A stretch of DNA of 64,000 nucleotides from Glycomyces sp. TRM65418 (GTDB lineage Bacteria > Actinomycetota > Actinomycetes > Mycobacteriales > Micromonosporaceae): the NCBI RefSeq assembly GCF_019710475.1, contig NZ_JAJFAX010000002.1, positions 186,001-250,000 of the forward strand, read 5' to 3'. Of the stretch, positions 25,768 through 34,257 are shown piece by piece. The notes under the pieces are model-generated. The model worked only from the letters and a program-made list of their open reading frames with translations. It was not told the DNA's origin and did no database searches. The position numbers and the translations under genes were made by a program. Within the stretch, counting starts at the first letter, position 1. Every line of letters starts with the position of its first letter.

Positions 25768-26526
25768 ATGGACAGCCGCACCCCGCAAGTCATCGAGCAC
25801 GCCACTAACGGACCATCTGACGGCCTTGACCACCTTGACGTACCGGAACCGGACGTGTCGTCGCTCCATGCGGATGCGGCAAAGGTCGCGCGGTTCGCTG
25901 CTGACGGCTTCACCGGGCCCGAGTTCACCTGCTGGTTCAAGGAGCTACTCGACACCGCGGCCCGGGTGCTCAACGCATGGATTCTCAGCGAGATGGTCTT
26001 CGCCAAGCTCCGTGGGATCGGCATCGACTTGGAAGCGTCAACGAGCGAACGACTTGCGCTTCGGCAGCAGGCTGCCGACCGCGCCGACCTGGTCCAGTAC
26101 GCGGTCAGCGAAGCGGGCCGCACCCTCATCGACGCCCTGCGGAAGGGCGAGTGGCGACCCGACGGACGCGCGAGCGTGCAGACCTACTTCGTCCGCCGCA
26201 CGCTTTACAAGTTCCCCACGGCCTTCAGGTCGTGGCGCCGCCGGCGGCGCGCCGATGCGCGGTGTGTCGACAGGCTGGTCGACAGTGGCGAACAGCTCGA
26301 CGGCACCGAGTTCATCGAGAAGGTCGAGCGCGACGACCACTTCGAGCGGATGCTGCGCGGTGCCGAGTCCGACACCGATCGCGCCATCATGATCCTGGTC
26401 AAGGAAGAGTATTCCGAACGGGCCGTCGCCGAGCTGCTCAGCCTGCAGTCGACCAAACGCGTCCGGACCATCAAGAAGCGCATGGAGCAAGCCGACAGAG
26501 AGTTCGAGGGAGGGCACGATGCATGA
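25768..26526 (+). CDS. Sigma-factor-like protein
   Basis: A 252-aa protein from ATG 25768 with AGGAG upstream. It contains GFTGPEFTCWFKELLDTAARVLNAW, YFVRRTLYKFPTAFRSWRRRRR and a C-terminal SERAVAELLSLQSTKRVRTIKKRM that reads like a region-4 helix-turn-helix. The layout suggests a divergent sigma-70/ECF-like regulator. I cannot confirm regions 2 and 4 without a profile search. It overlaps the next gene by 8 bp, an arrangement like that of sigma factors with a partner. Confidence 0.55.
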   Translation: MDSRTPQVIEHATNGPSDGLDHLDVPEPDVSSLHADAAKVARFAADGFTGPEFTCWFKELLDTAARVLNAWILSEMVFAKLRGIGIDLEASTSERLALRQQAADRADLVQYAVSEAGRTLIDALRKGEWRPDGRASVQTYFVRRTLYKFPTAFRSWRRRRRADARCVDRLVDSGEQLDGTEFIEKVERDDHFERMLRGAESDTDRAIMILVKEEYSERAVAELLSLQSTKRVRTIKKRMEQADREFEGGHDA

Positions 26527-27580
26527 CTACGAGGAAGTCGACCCGTTCAAGGAGTTCGATGGGTGCGCCGACGACATCGACGTTCCCGAGCTGAGCGAAG
26601 CCACCATCGCCGAACTCCGCCGCGACGACGGCGTCAGCGACGACCTGCTCCAGCGCATCTTCGACGACGTGCTGGGCTCAGCCGAAACGTCCACTCCGCC
26701 CGATCGGGCGGACCACGCGGGGAGCGAGGGCGCTTCGGCGCCCTCGCCCCTGCGGGGCCCTTGGGTATATAACCCCACTCAGTTGATGGTCGATCTGCGC
26801 GACCGTTGGAGCAACGAGGCCGCAGAAGCTGTCCCCGACCACGGCATTGACGCTGTGAGCTTCGATCGGGAGCAGATGACCACCATTATCGTCCAGGTAA
26901 AACACGCTCCACTGACGCGGGATGCGCTCGCGCTCGGCGCTGCGTCCGCCCTGACGGCGAGGATCGACTCAATGCCGATCGTCGATGCGGTGCGGCGCGC
27001 GCTGGAATCGCTGTACGGCAGCATCGGTGATCCGCTTCCACCACCACCTTCGTGCTCGATGGCAAACCACCGGTGGCTTCTACCAACCGCTGGTGACCGC
27101 TTTACCAAGCCGGGAGGGGAGCATTCGGAGGCGCCGTCGTGCAGTGCCTTGTCGAATCCTCCCGGCGCCCCGAACACGGCACCGACATCGGATGACGCCC
27201 CCACCTCAACCGATCTGTTCACCTACTACCCGAAGGAGATCCCGAACCCCGACGGTTCAACACCGAAGCACCTCCCCCCTCTGGGTGCTCTCGTCTGGAC
27301 ATATCCCGTGACCGACGTCGACGTCGTCGTGTCCCTCCAGCAGGAACCGGAACCCCGTCTACCCAAGCTCGATCCCGAATCTGAACCCGACCCAGATATG
27401 GACGATGCCTCAGTCGAAGACGTCGACCAACTCCGACGCCCGATCCGCGAACTGGCGCGAGCAGTGAACGGCTTCGCCCGCACCCACCGCGCCACCACAG
27501 GCAACACGATCTACGCTGGCGACCCGAGCGCAGGCGACGAACCCGTTGTCGTGCTGACCGGCGAACTCCGGCCGTCCTAA
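26519..27580 (+). CDS. Hypothetical acidic protein coupled to the sigma-like gene
   Basis: A 353-aa protein from ATG 26519 with GGGAGGGC upstream. The N-terminal third is acidic (DPFKEFDGCADDIDVPEL). The middle includes TIIVQVKHAPLTRDALALGA and ARIDSMPIVDAVRRALESL; the C-terminal part is Pro/Asp-rich and ends in a short helical and beta region. Codon use weakens at about 27030-27110, where another frame reads TFVLDGKPPVASTNRW then stop, so a frameshift is possible there. It could be a partner (anti-sigma) of the preceding protein, by position only. Confidence 0.55.
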   Translation: MHDYEEVDPFKEFDGCADDIDVPELSEATIAELRRDDGVSDDLLQRIFDDVLGSAETSTPPDRADHAGSEGASAPSPLRGPWVYNPTQLMVDLRDRWSNEAAEAVPDHGIDAVSFDREQMTTIIVQVKHAPLTRDALALGAASALTARIDSMPIVDAVRRALESLYGSIGDPLPPPPSCSMANHRWLLPTAGDRFTKPGGEHSEAPSCSALSNPPGAPNTAPTSDDAPTSTDLFTYYPKEIPNPDGSTPKHLPPLGALVWTYPVTDVDVVVSLQQEPEPRLPKLDPESEPDPDMDDASVEDVDQLRRPIRELARAVNGFARTHRATTGNTIYAGDPSAGDEPVVVLTGELRPS

Positions 27581-27602
27581 CTCAACCTCATTGCCCACCA
27601 CG

Positions 27603-27629
27603 GCGCCGGCGGTCAACGACCGCCGGCGC
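27603..27629 (+). terminator. Perfect 12-bp hairpin
   Basis: GCGCCGGCGGTC, loop AAC, GACCGCCGGCGC, 23 bp after the 353-aa gene; followed by a short T/C stretch. Confidence 0.8.
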
Positions 27630-27656
27630 TTCTCGCTCTCACGCAAGGACGACGAA

Positions 27657-27686
27657 GGCCCGGAACCCATCTTGGGGTTCCGGGCC
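27657..27686. terminator. Second 12-bp hairpin
   Basis: GGCCCGGAACCC and GGGTTCCGGGCC around a 6-nt loop, 28 bp after the first hairpin. Two stems in series insulate segment A from the att site. Confidence 0.7.
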
Positions 27687-27841
27687 TGGCGTCTCGGCCG
27701 GGTCGGCTACTTGGCGGTGCGGGCCTTGGCCGCTCGCCCCGGCAAGCGCGACGGACAGCGGCCTGAACAAGCCGCTGAGACTACCGAGAGCCCTTTAGTA
27801 ACACCGCCTCAGAGCTTTGTCCACGTCGGCTCGGCGGGCCT

Positions 27842-27856
27842 GGATGGGCTATGAAT
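27842..27856 (+). repeat. Decayed arm-type pair left of att site 2
   Basis: GGAT at 27842 and GAAT at 27853, 11 bp apart and about 60 bp before the core, correspond to the better TGTGGAT pair found 62 bp before the core of att site 3. Confidence 0.4.
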
Positions 27857-27904
27857 GGGTTGACAGTCGCAAGGTGTAACCGCAGGTCACGGGCGCCTTT
27901 CGAA

Positions 27905-27939
27905 CCGTAGGTTCTCGGTTCGAGTCCGAGGGGGCCCAC
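27905..27939 (+). repeat. att site 2 (35-bp tRNA-Lys 3' end)
   Basis: Identical to 22671-22705. The tRNA 5' half is absent, so this is an element junction and not a tRNA gene. The next bases differ from a CCA end. Confidence 0.85.
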
Positions 27940-28101
27940 AACTCCGATTCTCTGACCAGCGGTTCTATTCTCATCGGGCAACTGGGAGCGATCTAGAAAT
28001 CGCTTGCCATCCTGATTTTGTGGATGTCCTGTGGATGGGCTAGGTCCGTTGTCTATTTGGACAGTAGAGCTGAGCCACGGCGCGGGCCCGGACCTGCTAG
28101 G
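27940..28101 (+). repeat. att flank (P'-type arm), copy 2
   Basis: Near-identical to 22708-22863. The heptamer TGTGGAT occurs at 28019 and 28030, again 11 bp apart and 80 bp past the core. The match stops at about 28101, 27 bp before the end of the RNA-ligase-like gene. Confidence 0.75.
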
Positions 28102-28127
28102 AGTTCACTAGGTCGAGAACGAGCTTG

Positions 28128-28811
28128 TCATGGGTTGAGCGTTGCCTTGAACCGCACCGCCTCCAACGCCTGCGGGGCGATCTCGATGCCGGCGGCCGGT
28201 TGGCCCGGCACGGCGAGGGAACCGGAGTGCTCCAGCTGGTGCAAGGCGCCTTCGACGGCGGCTGAAAGCTCGGGTCCGCGGGCACGGGCGATGAGGGGGA
28301 CGGTTTCGACTTGCTCGGATAGGAGCCCGGGTAGGTGGGACCAGCGTTCGGCGTCAAAGAGCGCCAGGCGGCGGTGATCGAGGCCGTAGGTGCGCGTGAT
28401 GCCCTGGCCGTACCAAACCCCGAAGTGCCGGCCGGTTCCGAGTCGAACGAGTTGCGTGGCCGATGCGTGTGCCCATGCGGCGAATCCGAAGTTGTCTCGC
28501 TCGCGGGTCAGCCACCGGTGTGGGCTCATCGGCTGCAGCAGCCACGATTGCCCCTCGACTTCGACATGGTGTCCTGGGCTTGCTGCAAGCGACTCCGGAG
28601 CCGCACGAGTGATGTGGAGACCGACACGCGAACCATCGATCTTCTCGGTGATCAGGAACTGATCGTTGAAGTCGACATACCTGGACTGCCACGGCACCTC
28701 TCTTGGCGCTTCGCTGCCGGCTAGGGGCTCGCGGCTTGGATCTAGCTCGAGGCTGTTCCATAGGCTCTTCACGTAGTGCCTAACGAGCATTGGGGGCGAC
28801 CGGGGCCGCAC
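28128..28811 (-). CDS. RNA-ligase-like nucleotidyltransferase
   Basis: A 227-aa protein (GTG-type start 28811; ATG 28790 is an alternative). Motif I is EKIDGSRVG (adenylated Lys57), motif III is HFGVWYGQGI followed by RLALFDAERW, and the motif V-like Lys is in RFKATL near the C-terminus. The motif IV Glu-Gly is replaced by AAGIEI, and the chain stops soon after motif V at the element edge. Family members join or repair RNA ends, often tRNA. A complete small ligase and a C-terminally clipped one are both possible. Confidence 0.6.
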   Translation of the reverse strand: MRPRSPPMLVRHYVKSLWNSLELDPSREPLAGSEAPREVPWQSRYVDFNDQFLITEKIDGSRVGLHITRAAPESLAASPGHHVEVEGQSWLLQPMSPHRWLTRERDNFGFAAWAHASATQLVRLGTGRHFGVWYGQGITRTYGLDHRRLALFDAERWSHLPGLLSEQVETVPLIARARGPELSAAVEGALHQLEHSGSLAVPGQPAAGIEIAPQALEAVRFKATLNP

Positions 28812-28869
28812 TCGCGGTGCAGCAGCGGGAGGTTTTCCTTCTGGCGTTTACGTCGTCCTATGCGGCGGG

Positions 28870-29030
28870 GGATAAGTGCGTGTCTCAGTAAGCGAGTTTC
28901 TTGTAGCAGGCGAAGCTGCGGCCAGGGCGAGGAATGCGGCGACGAGGGAGCCGTGGCGCTCATACCGAAGGGTTAGTCGGCGGTAGCCCGAGCCAGGCGA
29001 TGGTGTGCTCGATGGCCCAGCCGCTGCTGG
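28870..29030 (-). mobile_element. IS5-family transposase C-terminal remnant
   Basis: The minus strand encodes WAIEHTIAWLG and, in another frame, YRRLTLRYERHGSLVAAFLA then an end related to CYKKLAN. Frame changes show it is decayed. Confidence 0.6.
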
Positions 29031-29280
29031 ATCACCCTCGCGCTACTGGCAGCCTGCACGACCGCGATCGCCCACCACCGCGCCCGCGCCGCGGGCACCC
29101 GCCTCACCTTGACCGGCCTCTCCCGCCTCTACGGCCAGATCACCCGCACCCAACATGACCGAGACTTCCGCTACCAGTGGGCCGAATGGATCTGTGATCG
29201 GAACGACCGAGCCCGCCGATCCCACTCTCGCCGCAGAGGCGACTTTCGGCCACCGGCGCACATGACCGCCGCAGCGTTAG
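29031..29280 (+). other. Possible transposase tail fragment
   Basis: An open stretch reads TTAIAHHRARAAGTRLTLTG and FRYQWAEWICDRNDRARRSH, a Trp/His/Arg pattern like the tails of some transposases. It has no start and is not identified. Confidence 0.3.
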
Positions 29281-29290
29281 GGTCGATGCC

Positions 29291-29770
29291 ATGTCTCCCA
29301 ACGAATGGCAACCGCCGGAGCAGTGGGTCGCGGGCCTTCCCAAGCACCTCGCTTCGGCGGGCTCCCTGTTCACCGACTCTGCCGGCCGCATTCTGCTCGT
29401 CAAGCCGAACTACCGCGATCACTGGCTGCTCGTCGGTGGTCTCCTCAATGAGGGCGAGTCGCCCGAACAAGCCTGCCGCCGCGAGGTCAAGGAGGAGATC
29501 GGCATCGACCTACCTCCCGGCCGGCTGCTCCTGGTCGACTGGACGCCACCTTCCTCGGCACGGCCCCTGCCGCTGATCGAGTTCATCTTCGAGGGCGACA
29601 CCATCGAGCCCCACCAGGTCAAACTGGACACCGGCGAACTCGATGAACACCGTTTCACTCCACCTGAGCAGGCGATGTCCCTGCTGTCCAACGACGGGCA
29701 ACGACGGCTGACGGACGCACTTCGAGCCCAACAGACCGGCACCACGCTCTACCGGTCCGGAGTTAGATAA
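29291..29770 (+). CDS. Nudix hydrolase
   Basis: A 159-aa protein. The Nudix box is complete: GGLLNEGESPEQACRREVKE followed by EIG (about residues 50-72), with the RE..EE catalytic Glu residues that bind Mg2+. The N-terminus (HLASAGSLFTDSAGRILLV) is the first strand of the fold. The family hydrolyses nucleoside diphosphates linked to another moiety; the substrate is not predictable here. It lies between IS remnants and the toxin cassette. Confidence 0.9.
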   Translation: MSPNEWQPPEQWVAGLPKHLASAGSLFTDSAGRILLVKPNYRDHWLLVGGLLNEGESPEQACRREVKEEIGIDLPPGRLLLVDWTPPSSARPLPLIEFIFEGDTIEPHQVKLDTGELDEHRFTPPEQAMSLLSNDGQRRLTDALRAQQTGTTLYRSGVR

Positions 29771-30263
29771 CGAACTTCCCCCGCCGAACTAGCGGCAGTT
29801 GTCCAGGCCGGTCTCGTTGGACAGTCCTTTTCATAATCAACGGGGAGCCCGGGCGGGGGGACGTATGTCCGCGCAGGCAGGGTCCGAATGTGAGCAGGTG
29901 CCGCAGCGGTCGTGGGCCGAGGCGGCACGACTCAGCACAGCGGCAGGATCATCACGTTGCGCAAGTCATAGACCCACTCGGATCATCTCCAGATACGTGG
30001 AGGTGTTCCGCAGACGATGGCGCAGCCGGTCTACGCCACCTCGTGCTCTCCACGGACGTGGAGGGGGTCCGTCGCGAAGCATCGGAAGGCCGCCCAACCG
30101 TCCACCGCTTGCGAGACAATTGCAGTCGGCTTGGCGGCAGGTTCACCGCGTTGCCGCAGTAGCTTTCACCACCCTGAAGTGGCGCGGTGAGTTCGGGGCT
30201 GTCTGGGTTGTCTTGCTGGCTTATGATGGGCACCTCGAGGCGGCTGGTGAGAGTGGAGGCTTG
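29771..30263. other. 493-bp region before the toxin cassette
   Basis: An open frame extends through here into the YbaB gene but has irregular codon use and no ribosome site. I treat the region as non-coding, probably holding the cassette promoter. Confidence 0.4.
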
Positions 30264-30665
30264 GTGTTCGGTGAGGACACGATCGCACAGCAGCTCGCGG
30301 ATGCACGCGCGAAGTTGGCCGGTGCCGTCCAGTCGCCGGACGCGACCCCCGTCGAGCCGGTCACGGTCGAAGGCGCCGAAGGCTTGGCGTCGGTGACGAT
30401 CGGCATCGACGGCCGTATCGACCGATTCGACGCCGACCCCCGGGTGATGCGCTTGGGCTCCGAGGTGTTGTTCGAGGAATTGAAGCGAATGATCAACGCC
30501 GCGTTGGACGAGCGTGCCCAGGCGATGAGCGTCGACGTGCCGGTACCGGACCTTGAAGCGGTCAACGAGTCGGTTGCCGAGATCCAGGACCGGTCCCTGC
30601 GACAGTTCCAGGCTATGAGCGCCTCGATCAGCGAGGTCATGACGAAGATCCACGGAGGACGGTGA
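30264..30665 (+). CDS. YbaB/EbfC-family protein, first gene of the toxin cassette
   Basis: A 133-aa protein from GTG 30264 with GGAGG 5 bp upstream. It has an N-terminal helix (QQLADARAKLAGAV), a beta sheet containing GLASVTIGIDGRIDRFDADP, and a C-terminal helix with EVLFEELKRMINAALDERAQ: the YbaB/EbfC fold. In actinomycetes these proteins commonly open operons encoding ESX-type substrates and polymorphic toxins. The next gene follows after 1 bp. Confidence 0.8.
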   Translation: MFGEDTIAQQLADARAKLAGAVQSPDATPVEPVTVEGAEGLASVTIGIDGRIDRFDADPRVMRLGSEVLFEELKRMINAALDERAQAMSVDVPVPDLEAVNESVAEIQDRSLRQFQAMSASISEVMTKIHGGR

Positions 30666-30666
30666 C

Positions 30667-30993
30667 ATGCCCGATCTCGAACTCGACCTAGAGACCTTCC
30701 GGCAGACCGCTGACCAGCTCGACGCCGCTAAGGACGAGGTTCAGGGACTTCTCGACCAGTTCACCGGTGCCCTGGAACAATTCGCTGACGCCTTCGGCGG
30801 TGACGAAATCGGGATGCTCGTCGGCTTGGCCCACCAAGCATGCGCGGACGGACTCACCGAGTGCTTCTCGACCAACATCGAAGAGCTGGCCGATTATGCC
30901 CAGAACCTGCGGGAAATGGCCGACGACCACGAAGCCGCCGACGCCGAGATCGCGCAGGCCTTCGACGGCATCGGCGGCGAGATCGGTACCTGA
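30667..30993 (+). CDS. WXG100/ESX-like helical hairpin protein
   Basis: A 108-aa all-helical protein: ETFRQTADQLDAAKDEVQGL, a turn with FGGDEIG in place of the canonical WxG, and a second helix with DYAQNLREMADDHEAADAEI. This is the ESX secretion substrate or chaperone layout. It probably pairs with the N-terminal region of the next protein for type VII secretion. Confidence 0.72.
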   Translation: MPDLELDLETFRQTADQLDAAKDEVQGLLDQFTGALEQFADAFGGDEIGMLVGLAHQACADGLTECFSTNIEELADYAQNLREMADDHEAADAEIAQAFDGIGGEIGT

Positions 30994-31026
30994 CCACCAC
31001 TCCTACCCCCGGAAGGCGTTACCCCT

Positions 31027-31521
31027 ATGGGCTTGCAATTGCCCTCTGAGCTGACGGGTCTGCTGAGCATGCTCGGCTACGACTGGCCCGAGTCCGACGA
31101 GGAAAAGCTGTTCAACCTCGCCGGCGAGTGGACCGGCATGGCCGACCAGATCTCCGGCCGGATCGAGTCGTTGAACGCCGCGGCGCGGACGCTGTTGGAG
31201 AACAACATCGGTGCCGAGATCGACGCGTTCGGCCAGGAGTGGGAGGACGAGGAGTCGGCGCCGCGGAACCTCGCCGACGCCGCCGACCCGGCCAACATCA
31301 TCAACATCGGGTTGACGATCGTCGCCGGGGTTGTGCTGACGCTGAAGATCCAGGTGATCGTGCAGCTGGTGATCCTGGCATTCCAGATCGCTCAAGCCAT
31401 CGCGACCGCAGTGGTCACTTTTGGGGCCTCGCTCGCGCAGATACCGATCTTCAAGACCATTACCGGCATCATCGTCGACCAGCTCATCGGTATGGCCATC
31501 GAGATGGTGCTCAATGGCTAG
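31027..31521 (+). CDS. ESX-delivered toxin, N-terminal carrier half
   Basis: A 164-aa protein. Residues about 1-95 form a helical LXG/WXG-type region (WTGMADQISGRIESLNAAA) and about 95-160 are strongly hydrophobic (NIGLTIVAGVVLTLKIQVIV). In full-length polymorphic toxins such a carrier is fused to a C-terminal effector. Here it stops at 31521 while the effector starts at 31514 in the next frame (ATGGCTAG junction). The two halves therefore appear as coupled genes. Confidence 0.7.
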   Translation: MGLQLPSELTGLLSMLGYDWPESDEEKLFNLAGEWTGMADQISGRIESLNAAARTLLENNIGAEIDAFGQEWEDEESAPRNLADAADPANIINIGLTIVAGVVLTLKIQVIVQLVILAFQIAQAIATAVVTFGASLAQIPIFKTITGIIVDQLIGMAIEMVLNG

Positions 31522-32092
31522 GGTCCGCCGGAATCCGCCCCGCAAAGCGAAAGCGGCCGGGAGCCGAGCCGTGTCGAGGATCCTCGACGACGTCAAGATC
31601 TTCCGCACTGGCAAGGGCGGCGGCGGCAAGGGCGGAACGGGCGGTGGCTCCGGGAGCCCCTCGGGGCCGCGGCGCAAGACCGATGCCGAGCTGCGCCGCG
31701 ACGCTGAGGCCATCCACGAGACCTTCCGCAAGGGCAAAACCCCTGAAGCCGCCGACAAGTCCTACAACCGCAAAACCGTAGCGACCGCGCAAGACGCCGA
31801 TGGCAATCTCTACTACTCCGTCAGCTCCCGCGGCACCTCACCCGAATCACGCGAGCTTGCCGAACGACTCGGCTACCAAAGGGTCGACGGTCCTAGCTTC
31901 GTGAAAGACAACCCGAAACAGACCCACGCTGAGCACATTCTCGCCAATGCGACCGAGCAGGGGCATCTGAAGCCGCCGATCCGCATGGCGCCCTCTAGAA
32001 AGCCTTGCGACAGCTACAACAACCCCAGTAACCAAGGATGCGGAGAACGCGCAGAAAATAACCCCGATACCGACCTGGTAGGGTGGCCGTGA
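31514..32092 (+). CDS. Toxin C-terminal half, possibly deaminase-like
   Basis: A 192-aa protein starting at ATG 31514, overlapping the carrier gene by 8 bp. A basic N-terminus and Gly/Lys linker (KGGGGKGGTGGGSGS) lead to a toxin domain: LYYSVSSRGTSPESRELAER, THAEHILANA and APSRKPCDSYNNPSNQGC. A His-Ala-Glu followed by spaced Cys is the zinc-site pattern of cytidine-deaminase-fold toxins, but the Cys spacing is atypical and the assignment is tentative. A frameshift in an originally single gene is an alternative explanation of the split. Confidence 0.55.
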   Translation: MARVRRNPPRKAKAAGSRAVSRILDDVKIFRTGKGGGGKGGTGGGSGSPSGPRRKTDAELRRDAEAIHETFRKGKTPEAADKSYNRKTVATAQDADGNLYYSVSSRGTSPESRELAERLGYQRVDGPSFVKDNPKQTHAEHILANATEQGHLKPPIRMAPSRKPCDSYNNPSNQGCGERAENNPDTDLVGWP

Positions 32093-32113
32093 GCTTGATG
32101 AGGAGGACAGGAA

Positions 32114-32611
32114 TTGTATCTTTGGGACTATGAAATGCGCCCGTACAAAGAAACGATTGACGGCCTCAGTGCGCTTCCCCGACTGAAGATCGCCGTCAAT
32201 GCATTGTCCTGGACGATGCGGACCATGACTCCACCGATCGCCGACGAGTCGGTCGTCGCCTTCGTCGCCGATGTGCTGGAGCACCTGCAGCAGCAGATCC
32301 GACAGGGCAACGCCAGCCCGGACTTCATCACCGAGCTCGACGAGCGGCATGAAGCGCTCCTAGACGAGGAGATCGCTGAAGCCGGCGTCGACCCGATCCT
32401 CTCCGCGGTCACCGGCTGCTTCGGCTACGGCGAGCCCGAACTGCGCACCCAAGCGGTGTACGACACGCTCTCCTCCTGCTATGAAGCCCAGTTGCAGCGC
32501 ATCGCACCCGACATGGCGGGTATCGAGTTCGAACGCGAAAGCGCCCGCTGCCTCGAAGTCATCGACTTCCAAAAGACGCTGATTGACCAAGGCGGCGACC
32601 TCGACGAATAG
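32114..32611 (+). CDS. Immunity protein candidate
   Basis: A 165-aa acidic helical protein from TTG 32114 with AGGAGG 7 bp upstream. It follows the toxin half by 21 bp, the standard position for its immunity gene. Shared patterns with the gene at 37885-38277 (VLSQCYEFELVRICPD versus TLSSCYEAQLQRIAPD; NALSWTM versus DVLGWSM) show the two are paralogues. It presumably binds the toxin in the cytoplasm. Confidence 0.7.
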   Translation: MYLWDYEMRPYKETIDGLSALPRLKIAVNALSWTMRTMTPPIADESVVAFVADVLEHLQQQIRQGNASPDFITELDERHEALLDEEIAEAGVDPILSAVTGCFGYGEPELRTQAVYDTLSSCYEAQLQRIAPDMAGIEFERESARCLEVIDFQKTLIDQGGDLDE

Positions 32612-32639
32612 CCAGCATGTTACGCCGCGGTAGCGATAA

Positions 32640-33070
32640 GGCAGGGTTCTTACAAGATCGGGGAACCCTCATACGGTGTAAGCGGCTCCCGCCTCCGCCC
32701 ACGAACCACCTTCCGCTGGCGTCTTCGCGTTGCCTGCGCGCGGCGGCCATGGAGTTGATCTGGGCGTTGGTCGAGCGTTGCCCGCAGGTGGTCCTGGAGG
32801 CGTACTTCCTGCCGCGCCACCCCGATACTCCGCCCCGCATCGATGCACTGGGCGCCAGGGGACCGGTTTGGACCGTGCACCGAGTGCCGGTCGAGCAGCA
32901 GATGGATCTTCTGGTCGACGTGGGCGATGAGCTTGATGAAGAACGCTATGCAGGTGGCGGCATCGAAGCGGCCTACGACGAGCGCGAAGGCTGCGGACAG
33001 CCGCGCCGTACGCGCCGACCTCTTCCGCCGACTGCTTGCAATGAACTTCAAGTGCAACAGCCAGTATTAA
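32640..33070 (-). pseudogene. IS630-family transposase remnant
   Basis: The minus strand encodes AFFIKLIAHVDQKIHLLLDR and HSVHGPNRS, the DDE core region of IS630-type transposases, then continues in shifted frames past the place where the C-terminal DE motif should be. Several frameshifts make it non-functional. Confidence 0.65.
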
Positions 33071-33244
33071 GGGGCCTTGAAGCGCCAAGATCTGAGAGTT
33101 TCACTAATTTCCCGCATGCCTCCCGGGAATGTGTTAGAACAACAGTCTCGAGCCGATTCAGAGGCCATGCTGTTTTCCGGAGTTTCGGTCCGGCTTTCAC
33201 CTGCGGTACCGCAGGTGCCGCAGCGTCTTGCAGGGGCGATCCAA

Positions 33245-34255
33245 ATGCGTGCACTACTGCTCAGCAGACGGCGCCGCCTCGGCGCAGTTGTCGCAGCCTT
33301 GCTGACAGCCACTGCCCTCAGCTGTACCTCCAGCGGGAGCGACGACGAAGGGACACCGGAGGAGGGAGGTGCAGCTTCGGGCACGAGCCCGGAGGATCCG
33401 TATCCGCCTGGCTCCGAAGTTGAAGTAGCGGATTGGAGCGTGAAGCTCAGTGACCTCCGGTTCGGCGTGAGCGAAGAAATCCTCCAGTCCGACCCATATG
33501 GTATTGCTCCCTCACCGGACAACCAGTTCGCGACGTTCACCATCGAAGGTACCTACAACGGGTCCACGTCCAGCGCGCTTTGGCTCGACTTCACCTTCGG
33601 CATGTGGGCTGACGGTGCGTTCTATCTCCCGTGCCCCGCTTCGACCCCGCAGGACATCTACTTCACCCCGGAAGTTTCAGGCGGCAACGCGGTCTCGGGC
33701 ACGGTCTGCACCGAAATCCCCACCGACGTCGAGAACGTCGTTGCCTACCTTGAACAAGTCAACGGCAAGCAGACCCGCACGTTCATCGCGGTTGACGCCA
33801 ACGCGCCCGAAGAGATACCGACTAACGGCACGCGCTCGAAGGCGCCGCTTCCTGCCGGATCGGCGGCTCAGGTCGGCGACTGGATGATCACACCCTCACA
33901 ACTTCAGTTTGACGCGGTGCAGAAGGGAGACGGCAGCTTGTATGGGGTTATCACTCCCGGCCGACAGATCGTTTCGTACAACGTCAGTGGGACCTACTCC
34001 GGGCCCGGCATCGGTTCGTTGTCACTAGAGGTGGAGGTCGGCATCTGGGTCGACGGGGCGTTCTACCCGGAAGGCTGCGAAGCGACGTTCCCGGACTACT
34101 GGGCAGATGCTCCTGACGTGGAAGCTGGCGGTACCGCATCGGGGACGGCTTGCGCTGAAATCCCTGAGGATCTCGCTGACACCTCCGACCTGCTGTTTTA
34201 TGTGGGACCTGCTGATGGTTTCGGTAGTTCGGTCTACTTCATCGAAGTCGATTAA
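33245..34255 (+). CDS. Secreted lipoprotein with two DUF4352-like repeats
   Basis: A 336-aa protein from ATG 33245. The signal is RRRRLGAVVAALLTATALSC with lipobox ALSC. After a Ser/Gly/Glu linker come two homologous beta domains of about 130 aa (VEVADWSVKLSDLRFGVSEE and AAQVGDWMITPSQLQFDAVQ begin them); each contains a WxDGAFY turn and a C...C pair. The fold is probably Ig-like, as in DUF4352-type lipoproteins. Function is unknown; it is anchored outside the membrane. An IS5-type scar touches its 3' end. Confidence 0.75.
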   Translation: MRALLLSRRRRLGAVVAALLTATALSCTSSGSDDEGTPEEGGAASGTSPEDPYPPGSEVEVADWSVKLSDLRFGVSEEILQSDPYGIAPSPDNQFATFTIEGTYNGSTSSALWLDFTFGMWADGAFYLPCPASTPQDIYFTPEVSGGNAVSGTVCTEIPTDVENVVAYLEQVNGKQTRTFIAVDANAPEEIPTNGTRSKAPLPAGSAAQVGDWMITPSQLQFDAVQKGDGSLYGVITPGRQIVSYNVSGTYSGPGIGSLSLEVEVGIWVDGAFYPEGCEATFPDYWADAPDVEAGGTASGTACAEIPEDLADTSDLLFYVGPADGFGSSVYFIEVD

Positions 34256-34257
34256 GA

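Noticed and set aside
27905-27940. Second tRNA-Lys gene
   Set aside because: Only the 3' half is present; no acceptor 5' strand, D arm or anticodon loop.
29799-30263. N-terminal extension of the YbaB ORF
   Set aside because: Irregular codon use and Arg-rich text; GTG 30264 has a good ribosome site and matches the family length.
32617-33423. 268-aa plus-strand ORF
   Set aside because: Antisense to the IS630 remnant and then out of frame with the lipoprotein gene; no ribosome site.
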